A stretch of DNA of 64,000 nucleotides from an uncultured Porticoccus sp. (GCA_947259505.1 CAMYLT010000002.1:186001-250000), one strand, 5' to 3'; counted from the first letter of the stretch, positions 39,915 to 50,706 are shown. Notes: generated by a model from the letters alone, not told the origin. Program-made: numbers and translations.

Positions 39915-40742
39915 CTAACGGGAAGCGGGACCTTTGGACCGCAGTCGTTTCAACTGCCGGTCCCAGCGTTTCCTATCTTGCGGCAACTGTTGTCGCTGTT
40001 TCTTGCGAACTGACATATCAATAACCGCCAGCAGATCGGCGAGAGACTTGTCATCCAGCTCAATCCATTGGCCACGACGTACATAGGAAGGCATAAAGAT
40101 TGGCCCGAAACGCACTCGCTTGAGGCGATTTACTTCGACACCCTGAGACTCCCAAAGACGACGAACCTCACGATTGCGTCCTTCCATCAATGCGACCGTA
40201 TACCAGCCGTTGCTACCAACTCTTTCACCTGGCACAACATCACTGAATTTGGCGATACCATCATCCAGCAAAACACCTTCACGCAGCCGCTTGATCATCG
40301 CATCATCGACGCTACCGTGTATGCGCACCAGATATTCCCGGTCGATTTCATAAGAAGGGTGCATCAACCTGTTTGCCAGCTCACCATTATTGGTAAACAG
40401 CAATAATCCCGTGGTGCTGATATCAAGACGACCCACGGCAATCCAGCGCTCACCGGTCAACCTGGGCAAGTGATCGAAGACGGTCTTGCGCCCCTCCGGA
40501 TCAGAGCGGGTACAAACCTCACCTTCGGGCTTGTTATAGAGCAGCACACGAATACGTTGATCCGCAGGGAGCAATTTGGCCTTCTTGCCATCCACCACTA
40601 CCGTGTCGTCAGGTGAAACACGGTCACCCAACTTGGCAACTTTGCCATTTACTTGCACACGACCATCGCTTATCCACTGTTCCAGCTCGCGTCGCGATCC
40701 ATAGCCGGCGGCGGCCAGTACTTTTTGTAATTTATCGGTCAT
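39915..40742 (-). CDS. rluB: 23S rRNA pseudouridine synthase RluB
   Basis: S4 domain LQKVLAAAGYGSRRELEQWISDGRVQVNG; AVGRLDISTTGLLLFTNNGELANRLMHP. Confidence 0.95.
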   Translation of the reverse strand: MTDKLQKVLAAAGYGSRRELEQWISDGRVQVNGKVAKLGDRVSPDDTVVVDGKKAKLLPADQRIRVLLYNKPEGEVCTRSDPEGRKTVFDHLPRLTGERWIAVGRLDISTTGLLLFTNNGELANRLMHPSYEIDREYLVRIHGSVDDAMIKRLREGVLLDDGIAKFSDVVPGERVGSNGWYTVALMEGRNREVRRLWESQGVEVNRLKRVRFGPIFMPSYVRRGQWIELDDKSLADLLAVIDMSVRKKQRQQLPQDRKRWDRQLKRLRSKGPASR

Positions 40743-41434
40743 TAGTGCTGTGTCATCTCTTTATCATCTGCGTTTTCAATTGGGACAGATTGCTCGTCCG
40801 CCAGGGCTGATATAGCTACTTCTTCTGCAGATTGCTCCTGCTCCGCACAATCATCGTCCCGTCCATCTGGGGTAGCCATATGCAGGGATAACTCTGAATC
40901 GAGGCTATCGATATCGCGGATATCGTTCAACGCCGGCAATTCCTCCAGACTTTTCAGGCTGAAATAGTCCAGAAATTCTCTAGTGGTTGCATAGAGCGCA
41001 GGACGGCCGGGCACATCACGATGGCCGACCACGCGAACCCACTCACGCTCAAGCAATGTCTTGATAATTTCTGAACTGACGGAAACCCCTCTAATCTCTT
41101 CAATATCACCTCGAGTGAGCGGTTGCCGGTAGGCAATCAGTGCCAGGGTTTCTAACAGTGCCCGCGAGTATTTCTTGGGTTTCTCCTCCCAAAGGCGATT
41201 GACCCAAGGCGCCAATTCCTGGCGCACCTGAAAGCGATAGCCACTGCCCGTGTGTTTCAATTCATAGCCGCGACCAGCGCAATCACTCCGGATATCGTCC
41301 AACACGGCCAACAGCTGCTCCTTCGGAGGCATCTGATCCAAGTCAAACAGCCCCTGCAACTGGCCGATATCCAGGGAGCGACCTGCCGCCAACAACGCGC
41401 CTTCAATGATTCTTTTTAGTTGATCGTTATCCAT
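40742..41434 (-). CDS. scpB: Segregation and condensation protein B
   Basis: IIEGALLAAGRSLDIGQL; LLETLALIAYRQPLTRGDIEEIRGVSVSSEIIKTLLER. Confidence 0.95.
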   Translation of the reverse strand: MDNDQLKRIIEGALLAAGRSLDIGQLQGLFDLDQMPPKEQLLAVLDDIRSDCAGRGYELKHTGSGYRFQVRQELAPWVNRLWEEKPKKYSRALLETLALIAYRQPLTRGDIEEIRGVSVSSEIIKTLLEREWVRVVGHRDVPGRPALYATTREFLDYFSLKSLEELPALNDIRDIDSLDSELSLHMATPDGRDDDCAEQEQSAEEVAISALADEQSVPIENADDKEMTQH

Positions 41435-41450
41435 GCTCTCATTCTACCCA

Positions 41451-42296
41451 TTAGCGCGCTTTCACGTGGATGGGACCATAGGCCTCACTCTGTACAATTT
41501 CCACCAGGGACTCTTTGATCAGCTCCATAATGGCCAGGAATGTCACGACGACACCACTCCTCCCCTCGTTCAGGCGAAACAGGCTGACAAATGGCACAAA
41601 CTGCTTACCCCGGAGCGTTTCCAATACCTGTGACATGCGTTCACGGGTAGACAGCCGCTCGAGCTGCACTTTGTGGCTCTCAAACATATCAGCTCGATGC
41701 AGGACGTCGGTGAGGGCCAGCAAAATTTCCTTCATTGCCACATCGGGCTGTGGACGCTCCTGCTGGCGATTCGGCTCTTCGATGATCGCCATAAAGACAT
41801 CCCGCCCCAAGCGTGGCAAAACATCTATGTCTTCAGCAGCTTGTTTGAACCGCTCATACTCCTGCAGGCGGCGGATCAACTCCGCCCGAGGATCGTCTTC
41901 CTCTACTTCAGCAGCCTGGCGCGGCAGCAGCATACGGGATTTTATTTCCGCCAACATCGCTGCCATCAACAGATATTCCGCAGCCAACTCCAGCTGCATG
42001 GCTTTCATCATGTCGATATAGGTCATGTACTGACGGGTAATTTCCGCGACATTGATTTCGAGAATGTCCAGATTTTGACGGCGGATCATGTAGAGCAACA
42101 GATCCAAAGGACCTTCAAACGCCTCCAGAAACACTTCCAATGCTTCTGGGGGAATATACAAATCCTTGGGCAACTCAGTGAGCTGTCGCCCCATCACCAT
42201 GGCAAAAGGCATCTCTTCCTGAGTGGGATGAGAGGGCAATTCGGCAAAGTGATCGCTCTGGATTACTTCCCCTTCCGGGACGGAGTCAGGTGTCAT
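41451..42296 (-). CDS. scpA: Segregation and condensation protein A
   Basis: VFLEAFEGPLDLLLYMIRRQNLDILEINVAEITRQYMTYI. Confidence 0.95.
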   Translation of the reverse strand: MTPDSVPEGEVIQSDHFAELPSHPTQEEMPFAMVMGRQLTELPKDLYIPPEALEVFLEAFEGPLDLLLYMIRRQNLDILEINVAEITRQYMTYIDMMKAMQLELAAEYLLMAAMLAEIKSRMLLPRQAAEVEEDDPRAELIRRLQEYERFKQAAEDIDVLPRLGRDVFMAIIEEPNRQQERPQPDVAMKEILLALTDVLHRADMFESHKVQLERLSTRERMSQVLETLRGKQFVPFVSLFRLNEGRSGVVVTFLAIMELIKESLVEIVQSEAYGPIHVKAR

Positions 42297-42377
42297 GAAG
42301 CGGCGGCCATTACTGGACTAAAGGCGCATTATACTGTGAATCAGCGTCACAGCCAGCAGCGCGCAGGCCGCCCCCCA

Positions 42378-43001
42378 TCAAGGTAGGAAATCTTCGAACT
42401 GGCCAACACCCTGGCGGATGATTTCTGGAGCATCTCCGGTTAAATCGACAACAGTGGTCGCCTCCAACCCACAGTAGCCACCATCAATAATCAAATCGAC
42501 CCTGTGTTCAAGCATGTCACGAATGTCATAAGGATCCGTCAGAGGGTACTCATCATCGGGCATGATGAGTGTCACACTCATCAATGGCTCCCCAAGTTCC
42601 TCGAGTAATGCCAAGGCAATGGGATTCGCTGGCACACGCAAACCAATTGTTTTGCGCTTGGGGTGCATCAGACGGCGCGGCACTTCCGATGTGGCTTCGA
42701 GGATAAAGGTGTAAGAACCGGGCGTATGTGCCTTTAGCGTCCTGTATATCTGGTTATCCACTTTGGCATATAGCGCCAGTTCGGAGAGATCACGGCATAC
42801 CAAGGTAAAATTATGGTGTTTGTCCAGATGACGGATCAGCCGAATCTTATCCAGCGCCTTCTTGTCACCAATATGACAACCAATTGCATAGGCCGAATCT
42901 GTAGGGTAGATGATAACGCCCCCACCGCGAATGATTTCAGCAGCTTGCAGAATCAGGCGATGTTGAGGATTGTCGGGGTGAATAGAAAAAAACTGGCTCA
43001 T
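42378..43001 (-). CDS. YciO/Sua5-type L-threonylcarbamoyladenylate synthase family protein
   Basis: GGVIIYPTDSAYAIGCHIGDKKALDKI; KRKTIGLRVPANPIALALLEELGEPLMSVT. Confidence 0.92.
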   Translation of the reverse strand: MSQFFSIHPDNPQHRLILQAAEIIRGGGVIIYPTDSAYAIGCHIGDKKALDKIRLIRHLDKHHNFTLVCRDLSELALYAKVDNQIYRTLKAHTPGSYTFILEATSEVPRRLMHPKRKTIGLRVPANPIALALLEELGEPLMSVTLIMPDDEYPLTDPYDIRDMLEHRVDLIIDGGYCGLEATTVVDLTGDAPEIIRQGVGQFEDFLP

Positions 43002-43100
43002 AATGGATTACTGTAAACAAACTGTGCGTATTATCGCACAGAAGCTCAAATGGAAGAGAGCGGAGGTTTACACCTGCAGACAAAAGATGTCGCAACCCGT

Positions 43101-46100
43101 TTAGCTGAGAACTGGCTGCCGAAAGTATTTTTCTGAGAAATCTGCCGAAGACAGCGGCTTACTGAAATAGTAGCCCTGACAGATGTTACAACCGCTTTTT
43201 TGCAAGATTTGATATTGCTCCTCGTTCTCAACCCCTTCGGCCACGGTTTTGAGTCCCATACTTGTGGCGAGAGCGATGATACCCGTTACAATCGCCTGGT
43301 CGTTTTCGTCTTTTTCCAAGTCCTTGATAAACATTCTATCAATTTTCAGCACATCCACCGGGAGTCGCTTCAGGTAATTGAGTGATGAAAAGCCACTGCC
43401 AAAATCGTCGATGGCCAACGTCAAGCCCATTTCTCGCAAGGCGTTCAGCTCCACCTCCAACTCTTCAGGATTTTCCATCAAGGTGCTTTCTGTAATTTCC
43501 AGCTCCAGGGATTTTGGCAAAATTTTGTGCTGTTCCACCAACTGCTGCATTTTGTCTTTAAAGTCACCCAGTTGAATGTCCTTACTGGACAAATTTACTG
43601 CCATTTGGAGGTTATGCCCCTCCGCCTCCCAGCTTTTCAACTGAAGGCAAGCATGGCTCAATACCCACTCACTGATCTGGTTGATTAACCCTGATTCTTC
43701 AGCCATCGGGATAAACATATCAGGTGAAATCACACCATGCCGAGGATGCTGCCAACGGATGAGCGCTTCGGCACCCATCATCTCACCACTCACCAGGTCG
43801 ATTTTTGGCTGGTAGTACAAGACCAGCTCGTCACTCTCAATGGCGTGCCTCAACTCCCGCTCGATTTCCATGCGACGGGCAATCTCGTCCTCCATGCCCT
43901 CCACATAAAAACAGTAACTATTGCGCTTTTCCTTGGCACGGAACATGGCGGAATCAGCGTGCTTCATCAGCGCACTAGTATCTTCGCCATCCTGAGGAAA
44001 GACTGAAATACCGATACTGGTCGTCACGAACATTTTTTGTTGCAGGAATACAAAAGGCTGACCGAGAGCATCGCAAATTTTTCCGGCGATCTTGGACACC
44101 GTCTCAAGCTCAGTAACACCTTCGAGAATCACCGTAAACTCATCTCCTCCCAACCGGGCGATGAAATCCTGGCTTCTGACACAACGTCGAATCCGCTCTG
44201 ATACCGCCTTCAAGAGCAAATCCCCGGCGTCGTGTCCGAGGGTATCATTGATCAATTTGAAGCGGTCCAGGTCCAAAAACAGAATAGCCACCTGCTTTTC
44301 TTCCAGTTGGGCGCGATTCAACATCAGACGCAACTGTTGCATTAGTTGCGTACGGTTGGGCAACCCGGTGAGGGGATCATGGTAGGCTAGTTGCTTAACG
44401 TGTTTTTCAACTTTATTGGCCTGGATTAATCGCGAGACGCGCTGCTTGAGGACCGAAAAGTGGATAGGTTTGGGAATGTAATCAGTGGCACCAGATGCAA
44501 ATGCCTTGACGATGGACTCCTCATCTTCAAGGGCGGTAACCATAAGCACGGGGGTATCGGCGCCGTTGGGTAGCTGCCGTATCCTTTCACATGCGACGAA
44601 TCCATCTACTTCGGGCATCATGGCATCCATCAGCACCAGATCAGGCATATTACGCTGGCACAATGCGATAGCCTGCAAGCCATCGCTCGCCTCTTCAATA
44701 ATGTATTCTTCCGTTTTAAAGACATTCTTGAGCGCCAATCGCATAGAGCGATCATCGTCTACGACCAGAATGTGGTAGTTATTGCCTTTTACCCGCTGGG
44801 ATTCATCGTTCTCGACAATATAATCCTGCAATGCTTTACCGAGACCGACGTAAGCCTCTTTCAACTGTTTATGTAGATTGTCCGCGCCCTCAAGGTCATC
44901 TGTAGCTCCCTTTTCTTCCAGTATCTTGGCGATATCGGTCACTTTACGTGCGCCAAAATTCGAGGCGCTACCCTTGACGGTATGAGCCAGTTCGCGGACT
45001 TTTTTTACATCACCATCCAAAATGGCATGCTGAAGAGACTGCAGATAGACCGGTGTGTCTTCCAGAAAAGCCTCTATCATAGAGACAAGTACTTCACCCA
45101 CACTATTTTTGAGTTCCTGAAGTACAAGTGGGTCAAAACTGCCCCCGAAGATATCTGCATCTTCCTTGACTACATCTGTCATTGTCTCTGTGTCATCAGT
45201 TATCGGCGTCAACTCGCCTTGATCAGCCGGAATCCACTTCAATAGCATTTTTTGCAGTGTTTCAATTCGTAAGGGCTTGGAAAGGAAATCGTCCATTCCA
45301 GCCGCCACACATCTTTCAGCTTCTGTTTGAGTATTGTTAGCCGTCATCGCGATGATCGGTATTCCACTATCGCCTACCCGGCTGTCCTCATACATCCTTA
45401 TCTGCTTGGTCGCATCGTAGCCGTTCATCACCGGCATATAGCAATCCATGAGTACCGCGTCAAAATGTTGCCGAACAACCATCTCAACGGCTACCTTCCC
45501 GTTTTCTGCCAGCTGACATTGGCAACCCATGCGCTCCAGCATCCCAATTGCTACCTGCTGGTTGGCTCGATTGTCATCAACGACTAGCACTTGGCGAGGA
45601 CGAAGATAGAGCTTCTCAATCGTGCGGCCTTTGTCACGCTTAACCTCCAGCACCCCACCCAAAAGGTGCTGTTCCAGACAGGCCTTTAGTTCTCCCGTCT
45701 TCAGCGGTTTATTTAGGTAGGACACTGCTTCAATTTTTTCCGGGCCATCTTTATCCCAAGGATTATTGAGTATTGCGATGAAGCAATTGCGCACTGAACT
45801 CTCATCTCGAACCAGTCTGAGAAAGTCGGGGGCACGCAAGCCTGGCATGTCTTCATCAATCAGCAAAATATCCAGATTGTGGCCTTTGTTTGACAACGCC
45901 CTTATATACTCCAGAGCACTGATGCCCGAATCAATAACATCACAGGCGACCCCCAGATTTTTAAGCTGCTGCGAACCATAGGCGCCCACAATGGCACTGT
46001 TGTCGATCAATAGCGCTTGCTTGCCTGCAAATGCCGTATTCGATGCGGGCAGGAATTCCTGCTTCGCGCCAGCTACAACCCCACTGGGCATGGTAAAAAT

Positions 46101-47573
46101 AAAGGAACAGCCTGTTCCTGTATGACTATCTACCCAAATAGTGCCGCCCATTAGCTCAACAATCTGTCGGCTGATGGCCAATCCCAGGCCTGTACCCTCA
46201 TATTTTTTGGTGCTAGATGAATCGACCTGAGTGAAAGCATCAAAAATACGTCGCTGGTTCTCCTCGGAAATCCCTATCCCCGTATCTCTCACCTCAACCT
46301 GAATCAGTTGGCCCTCAATACTCCCTTCTGCTTCACAACAGGTAACATAAATTGATACTTCGCCTATTTCGGTAAACTTAATGGCATTGCCTACCAAATT
46401 AATGATGACCTGCCTAATACGAGAGGTATCTCCATGGATAACTCTGGGCACACGTTGGTCAATCAAATAGCCGATATCAATTTTTTTCTTGAGCGCTTGG
46501 TTGGCCAACAGGCCAACAACCTCATCCAGCAGTTCGTGGAGGGAGCAATCTTCCCTTTTAATAGTAAGGTTGTTCGAATCAATTTCGGAAAAAGTCAGGA
46601 TTTCGTCAATCAGCTCTAACAACCCTTCACCAGAAGTCTTGGCCGTCTCAACGTATTCAAGCTGTTTTGAACTCAACCCCATGGTCATCAACAGATCGAG
46701 CATACCAAGTACAGCGTTCATGGGCGTGCGGAGTTCATGGGTCACATTGGCTGCAAATTCACCCTTGATACGAGCCGATTCAAGTGCCGCAGACATGGCC
46801 CTCATCAGTTCCTGCTGCCTGCTTTCCAGCGCTTCCATCATCGAATTAAAGGCATGTTGCATCTCAGTGATATCTGCAGGACCACCCAAGTCAGCACGAA
46901 TAATCGAATCACCTTCCTCGGCTCGCTTCATGGTCGTAGCCAGCTTTTCAAGTGGGTTGGTCAGTCGACGTGAGATCCCCAACAGCATGAGTAACAGGAT
47001 AACGGCAACCATCAGGGAAATGAGCAGATTACTCCGCAGGATACTCTGCTCCATAAGGATAGCGGCATCCTTGCCAACCTCCAGATAGATATAACCTAGC
47101 AGTTCTTCATTCTTTGTTTGAGTGGCATCAAACTCATTCCAGATATTATCCTGTGACTCACCTGCAGTAACAGGTGCACTGAATAACCAGCTCTGCTTAT
47201 CCTCCTTAAGCAGTTCGACTTGTTGGGGCCAATTATTTACCTGTATGACCGCGTCGTTACTACTGAATAAAACAGTACCTGTTTCAGTGAGAACAGCCAC
47301 CGATTTAACACCAGGAAAATTCAATGCATTGTCGACCAACTCCTTGGCACTTTCCTTGCTCTGATAGAGCAGTGCCAGCTCTCCCTGTTTAGCAAGAGAA
47401 CCAGCTACCTGTATGCCCTGCTCGATTTGGCGATCGCGAAAAATCTGGCTTGAAATATTGCTGACAGCAATGGACGTTATGAGCGCCATGAACAATATGC
47501 CCACAACAAAAATCAGGCTTAACTGATGCCTGAATTTCATGCTGCTAGCATATTTTTTCGAGGATGGAAGCAT
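43101..47573 (-). CDS. Giant hybrid sensor: TM/periplasmic sensor-HAMP-HisKA-HATPase-REC-REC-Hpt-REC-GGDEF-EAL
   Basis: H-box FAANVTHELRTPMNAVLGM; RECs around LLIDEDMPG, VLMDCYMPVMNG and VLMDAMMPEVDG; Hpt LAHTVKGSASNFGA; RLGGDEFTV; GAEALIRWQHP; DDFGSGFSSL. Confidence 0.95.
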   Translation of the reverse strand: MLPSSKKYASSMKFRHQLSLIFVVGILFMALITSIAVSNISSQIFRDRQIEQGIQVAGSLAKQGELALLYQSKESAKELVDNALNFPGVKSVAVLTETGTVLFSSNDAVIQVNNWPQQVELLKEDKQSWLFSAPVTAGESQDNIWNEFDATQTKNEELLGYIYLEVGKDAAILMEQSILRSNLLISLMVAVILLLMLLGISRRLTNPLEKLATTMKRAEEGDSIIRADLGGPADITEMQHAFNSMMEALESRQQELMRAMSAALESARIKGEFAANVTHELRTPMNAVLGMLDLLMTMGLSSKQLEYVETAKTSGEGLLELIDEILTFSEIDSNNLTIKREDCSLHELLDEVVGLLANQALKKKIDIGYLIDQRVPRVIHGDTSRIRQVIINLVGNAIKFTEIGEVSIYVTCCEAEGSIEGQLIQVEVRDTGIGISEENQRRIFDAFTQVDSSSTKKYEGTGLGLAISRQIVELMGGTIWVDSHTGTGCSFIFTMPSGVVAGAKQEFLPASNTAFAGKQALLIDNSAIVGAYGSQQLKNLGVACDVIDSGISALEYIRALSNKGHNLDILLIDEDMPGLRAPDFLRLVRDESSVRNCFIAILNNPWDKDGPEKIEAVSYLNKPLKTGELKACLEQHLLGGVLEVKRDKGRTIEKLYLRPRQVLVVDDNRANQQVAIGMLERMGCQCQLAENGKVAVEMVVRQHFDAVLMDCYMPVMNGYDATKQIRMYEDSRVGDSGIPIIAMTANNTQTEAERCVAAGMDDFLSKPLRIETLQKMLLKWIPADQGELTPITDDTETMTDVVKEDADIFGGSFDPLVLQELKNSVGEVLVSMIEAFLEDTPVYLQSLQHAILDGDVKKVRELAHTVKGSASNFGARKVTDIAKILEEKGATDDLEGADNLHKQLKEAYVGLGKALQDYIVENDESQRVKGNNYHILVVDDDRSMRLALKNVFKTEEYIIEEASDGLQAIALCQRNMPDLVLMDAMMPEVDGFVACERIRQLPNGADTPVLMVTALEDEESIVKAFASGATDYIPKPIHFSVLKQRVSRLIQANKVEKHVKQLAYHDPLTGLPNRTQLMQQLRLMLNRAQLEEKQVAILFLDLDRFKLINDTLGHDAGDLLLKAVSERIRRCVRSQDFIARLGGDEFTVILEGVTELETVSKIAGKICDALGQPFVFLQQKMFVTTSIGISVFPQDGEDTSALMKHADSAMFRAKEKRNSYCFYVEGMEDEIARRMEIERELRHAIESDELVLYYQPKIDLVSGEMMGAEALIRWQHPRHGVISPDMFIPMAEESGLINQISEWVLSHACLQLKSWEAEGHNLQMAVNLSSKDIQLGDFKDKMQQLVEQHKILPKSLELEITESTLMENPEELEVELNALREMGLTLAIDDFGSGFSSLNYLKRLPVDVLKIDRMFIKDLEKDENDQAIVTGIIALATSMGLKTVAEGVENEEQYQILQKSGCNICQGYYFSKPLSSADFSEKYFRQPVLS

Positions 47574-47582
47574 TATCGGGCC

Positions 47583-48527
47583 TTATCTGGCAGGCAGGAT
47601 AAGATCAACTTTTCCCCTCACGTCATTTGAGAGGGAAATGCCCAAGTGATTTCCAGTACGTTCGTTAACGGCAACAAGAACGTCTCGGAGTGGCTTCATT
47701 TTTGGATCAGCTTCTTTTCTTAAAACCTGATTAGCAATCTCACCCAAGCTTGCCCCCATTTTTTTATTATCAGGGTACACCGCGAACAGCGCACCATGTT
47801 TGACATGCAGTGGGTTTGAAGAGAATACCACCAGATTTTTACTCCAAGCAGCATCAAGTAAAAGTGAAAAAATGGCGCTATTTACATAGGACCCATCCTG
47901 CAGTATCCACACCGCATCTGTGGAATTCGCCTTATCAATCATCTTTGCATAGAGGGAAGCGGCATCTCTAAGATCGGCAGCACGATCAATCATCAGTTGC
48001 ACACCACGACTAGCCAAGTACTCGCTCGCACCTTTTAACTGAACATCCTCACCCTGGGTTTTTTGGACAACGTGCACACGCTTCACGGTTGGCGCCAACA
48101 TCAGCAGTCGATCTAGCACCACTTCCGGATCCGGTATCATCAGGATACCAGGATAGGTATATTGACTATCATTGACAGCACCAAGAACCAGTGGAATTTG
48201 ACTGCCTGTTGCTCTCAAAACATCGAGGCTTCGCTTACCAAGAACCAGCACAACATCGGGGTTTTTAGCGTCGAGTACAGGCTTCGCACTCGTCTTTTCA
48301 TCCAGTGCCAACAAACTGGTATTGCCACCGAACTTTTCTTTGGCGCCCAGAGAAATATCTTCAAACACCTTTGAGAATGGACCCTTAACCTCCGGGTAGA
48401 GCACCATAAGCTCAGCACTCACACTCTCGCTACTGAGGCCCGAAAACATAATGATCACAAATGGCAGCAGCAGCCGCGAGGACATGTGTGCCCAAGTGAT
48501 TTTGTTACCTGAAAAAAATCTATTCAT
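47583..48527 (-). CDS. Periplasmic ABC-type substrate-binding-like protein
   Basis: Signal peptide; PDVVLVLGKRSLDVLRATGSQIPLVLGAVNDSQ...LMLAPTVKRVHVVQ, as in ABC_sub_bind-like proteins; no permease/ATPase nearby. Confidence 0.78.
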   Translation of the reverse strand: MNRFFSGNKITWAHMSSRLLLPFVIIMFSGLSSESVSAELMVLYPEVKGPFSKVFEDISLGAKEKFGGNTSLLALDEKTSAKPVLDAKNPDVVLVLGKRSLDVLRATGSQIPLVLGAVNDSQYTYPGILMIPDPEVVLDRLLMLAPTVKRVHVVQKTQGEDVQLKGASEYLASRGVQLMIDRAADLRDAASLYAKMIDKANSTDAVWILQDGSYVNSAIFSLLLDAAWSKNLVVFSSNPLHVKHGALFAVYPDNKKMGASLGEIANQVLRKEADPKMKPLRDVLVAVNERTGNHLGISLSNDVRGKVDLILPAR

Positions 48528-48564
48528 CCTTGTATCCTGCTGAACAGCTTAATGACAGCAATCC

Positions 48565-50706
48565 TTAATATTGGTAACGAATTTCGGCCATGACACTCTG
48601 GCCAGACAATGGCAGATCATCATAAATGAGCGGCCCAAGGTCTGAATTTTGGCTAGGCTCTCTTGCATCTTTATCAAAGAGATTCTTGACAATCAGGGCA
48701 ACATCCACATTTTCCCATATTGACTTGCGCCGTAAGGTCAAATCCACGATGGCATAGTTATCAATGTCAGACCTGGGGTCACCAGTCACCCGGTTGCGGT
48801 CCATCACCCAGTTGGCTTGAACATTCATATGCCAATTCGGGATAAACTGCCAATCAGCCTGGAGATACACTTGCTTTTCAGGCGCATTTCCAGCGTCCGT
48901 ATTTGTGTTTTTATCTTCGGACTTTTGCCATGCCAAATTACCGATTAGTTCTAAGCGTTCTGTAGCCTTCCAGCGTGCTTCAAACTCCAAACCATGCCCT
49001 GTCTGCTCGCCCGCATTCTGCGCTTGGCTACCTCCTGCTGCGGGAACAAACTGGATAATATCTTCCCACTCATAATGATAAACATTCAGATTGAACGAGA
49101 GGTTATATCCAGCCCTGTAATCAAATGCCAATTCATAACTTTTTAGTTCTTCCGGATCCAAGTCTGGATTGCCTTGAAAAACCGGGTTATTTATTGCCCG
49201 CGTTTGGGAAAAAGAGGGCGCTCTAAATGCCTCACCATAGAGTAACTTAGTCGTCAAATTACGGGTGGTTGACCAGACAAGAGCCAAACGCGGATTAACG
49301 GTATCGCCAAAATCTGAATAGTGGTCATAACGCAGACCAGCCGTCAGTTCCCAATCGTTGGCAAAATGCCAGACATCCTGAAGAAATACATAATTATTTT
49401 CACGCTCATCTTCGGTCATAAAGACAAAAGGAGTATCAGTAACTTCTACCACTGGGTCTACTGGCAGAATAAGCCCAAGTGTATAGGGGTTAATGCCGTA
49501 ATTTTTGGATTCCTTCACTTTGTATACATCGCCATAGTAATAACCGGCGCCAAAGCCGACTTCGTGCTTGTCGAACCCCTCATAAAAACTAGAAACATTG
49601 AATCTCGAGTGACGCTCATAAACTTCGGGGCTACCAATTACTCCATCAGGGAAACCACCGGGGAACATTGGAACGATTGAATTGGGGAGAAAAAAAGGTC
49701 CTGTCGACCCCTCAGGGTAAAGAACCAAATTACCCTGCACTTCTTGAGTTGTCTGAAGATAGCTAGCTTGAACCTTCAAGGATAGATTTTCTGTTACTTC
49801 TTTATTTTCATAAGTGAAGTCGGTATTTATTCTCTGGCTTGAAAACCTATTGTCATCAGATAATGCCTGCGCTGCTCCGACACCATCGCCAGCGTTATTC
49901 CGCGATTGAATACCCGCCCTCAAGACAAAGTTTTTGTAGCCAAGTTCTATGCGCCCATCGTAATTTTCACGCTGCATATTGACGGAACCCGGGGCCAGAG
50001 ACGCATTAGTGCCTGTGTAGAGATCCAGAAGAGACTGTGCATCAGATGAGATTTTCTCATCGTAGCCATCCGATTTCTGAGCTTCCAAAATTCCGTAAAA
50101 CCTTATCTCACCAATTGATCCACTTTTGCTAGCCCAATACTCTTTCGTGTTATAGGTGCCGTATCGCACACCAGTTTCAAAATGATCCGTCCCATCTGCC
50201 TCTTTGGTAACTATATTAATGACGCCGGCAAATGCATCAGCTCCATACAAGGCAGATCCAGGGCCGCGAATCACTTCAATTCGTGAAATTGCGTTAACTG
50301 GCATTCCACCCCAAACAACATTCCTGTCTCCATTCAATAGGTTTGTGATGGGTATACCGTTAACCAGCATTAAAACCTGTGGATTAAAGGCCGCATAAAT
50401 TCCACGGAATGTATAAATTGGGTTATAACCGGTGCTATCTCGTGCTACATGTAACCCAGGAATTGTTTCTAAAATCTCATCTATATCCCGCGCGCCCATT
50501 CTCTCAATATCAGCTTTGGTTACAACCGAGGCTACCGCAGGAGCTTTTGCTATGGGCTGAGTAATACCGGTAGCGATACTAATAAATTCTTCGCCGCCAT
50601 ATAACGTCATAAGGTCTATGTCTGTACCTACATCCAAGTCTGACAAGTCGCCCGCAAAGCAATTTGTCACAACAAATAAAGCCAATGTTCCACAATATTT
50701 ATTCAT
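48565..50706 (-). CDS. TonB-dependent outer membrane receptor
   Basis: Plug KADIERMGARDIDEILETIPGLHV, IEVIRGPGSALYGADAFAGVINIVTK; barrel ending AEIRYQY. Confidence 0.95.
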   Translation of the reverse strand: MNKYCGTLALFVVTNCFAGDLSDLDVGTDIDLMTLYGGEEFISIATGITQPIAKAPAVASVVTKADIERMGARDIDEILETIPGLHVARDSTGYNPIYTFRGIYAAFNPQVLMLVNGIPITNLLNGDRNVVWGGMPVNAISRIEVIRGPGSALYGADAFAGVINIVTKEADGTDHFETGVRYGTYNTKEYWASKSGSIGEIRFYGILEAQKSDGYDEKISSDAQSLLDLYTGTNASLAPGSVNMQRENYDGRIELGYKNFVLRAGIQSRNNAGDGVGAAQALSDDNRFSSQRINTDFTYENKEVTENLSLKVQASYLQTTQEVQGNLVLYPEGSTGPFFLPNSIVPMFPGGFPDGVIGSPEVYERHSRFNVSSFYEGFDKHEVGFGAGYYYGDVYKVKESKNYGINPYTLGLILPVDPVVEVTDTPFVFMTEDERENNYVFLQDVWHFANDWELTAGLRYDHYSDFGDTVNPRLALVWSTTRNLTTKLLYGEAFRAPSFSQTRAINNPVFQGNPDLDPEELKSYELAFDYRAGYNLSFNLNVYHYEWEDIIQFVPAAGGSQAQNAGEQTGHGLEFEARWKATERLELIGNLAWQKSEDKNTNTDAGNAPEKQVYLQADWQFIPNWHMNVQANWVMDRNRVTGDPRSDIDNYAIVDLTLRRKSIWENVDVALIVKNLFDKDAREPSQNSDLGPLIYDDLPLSGQSVMAEIRYQY

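Noticed and set aside
41673-42386. 237-aa plus-strand ORF
   Set aside because: Antisense to scpA.
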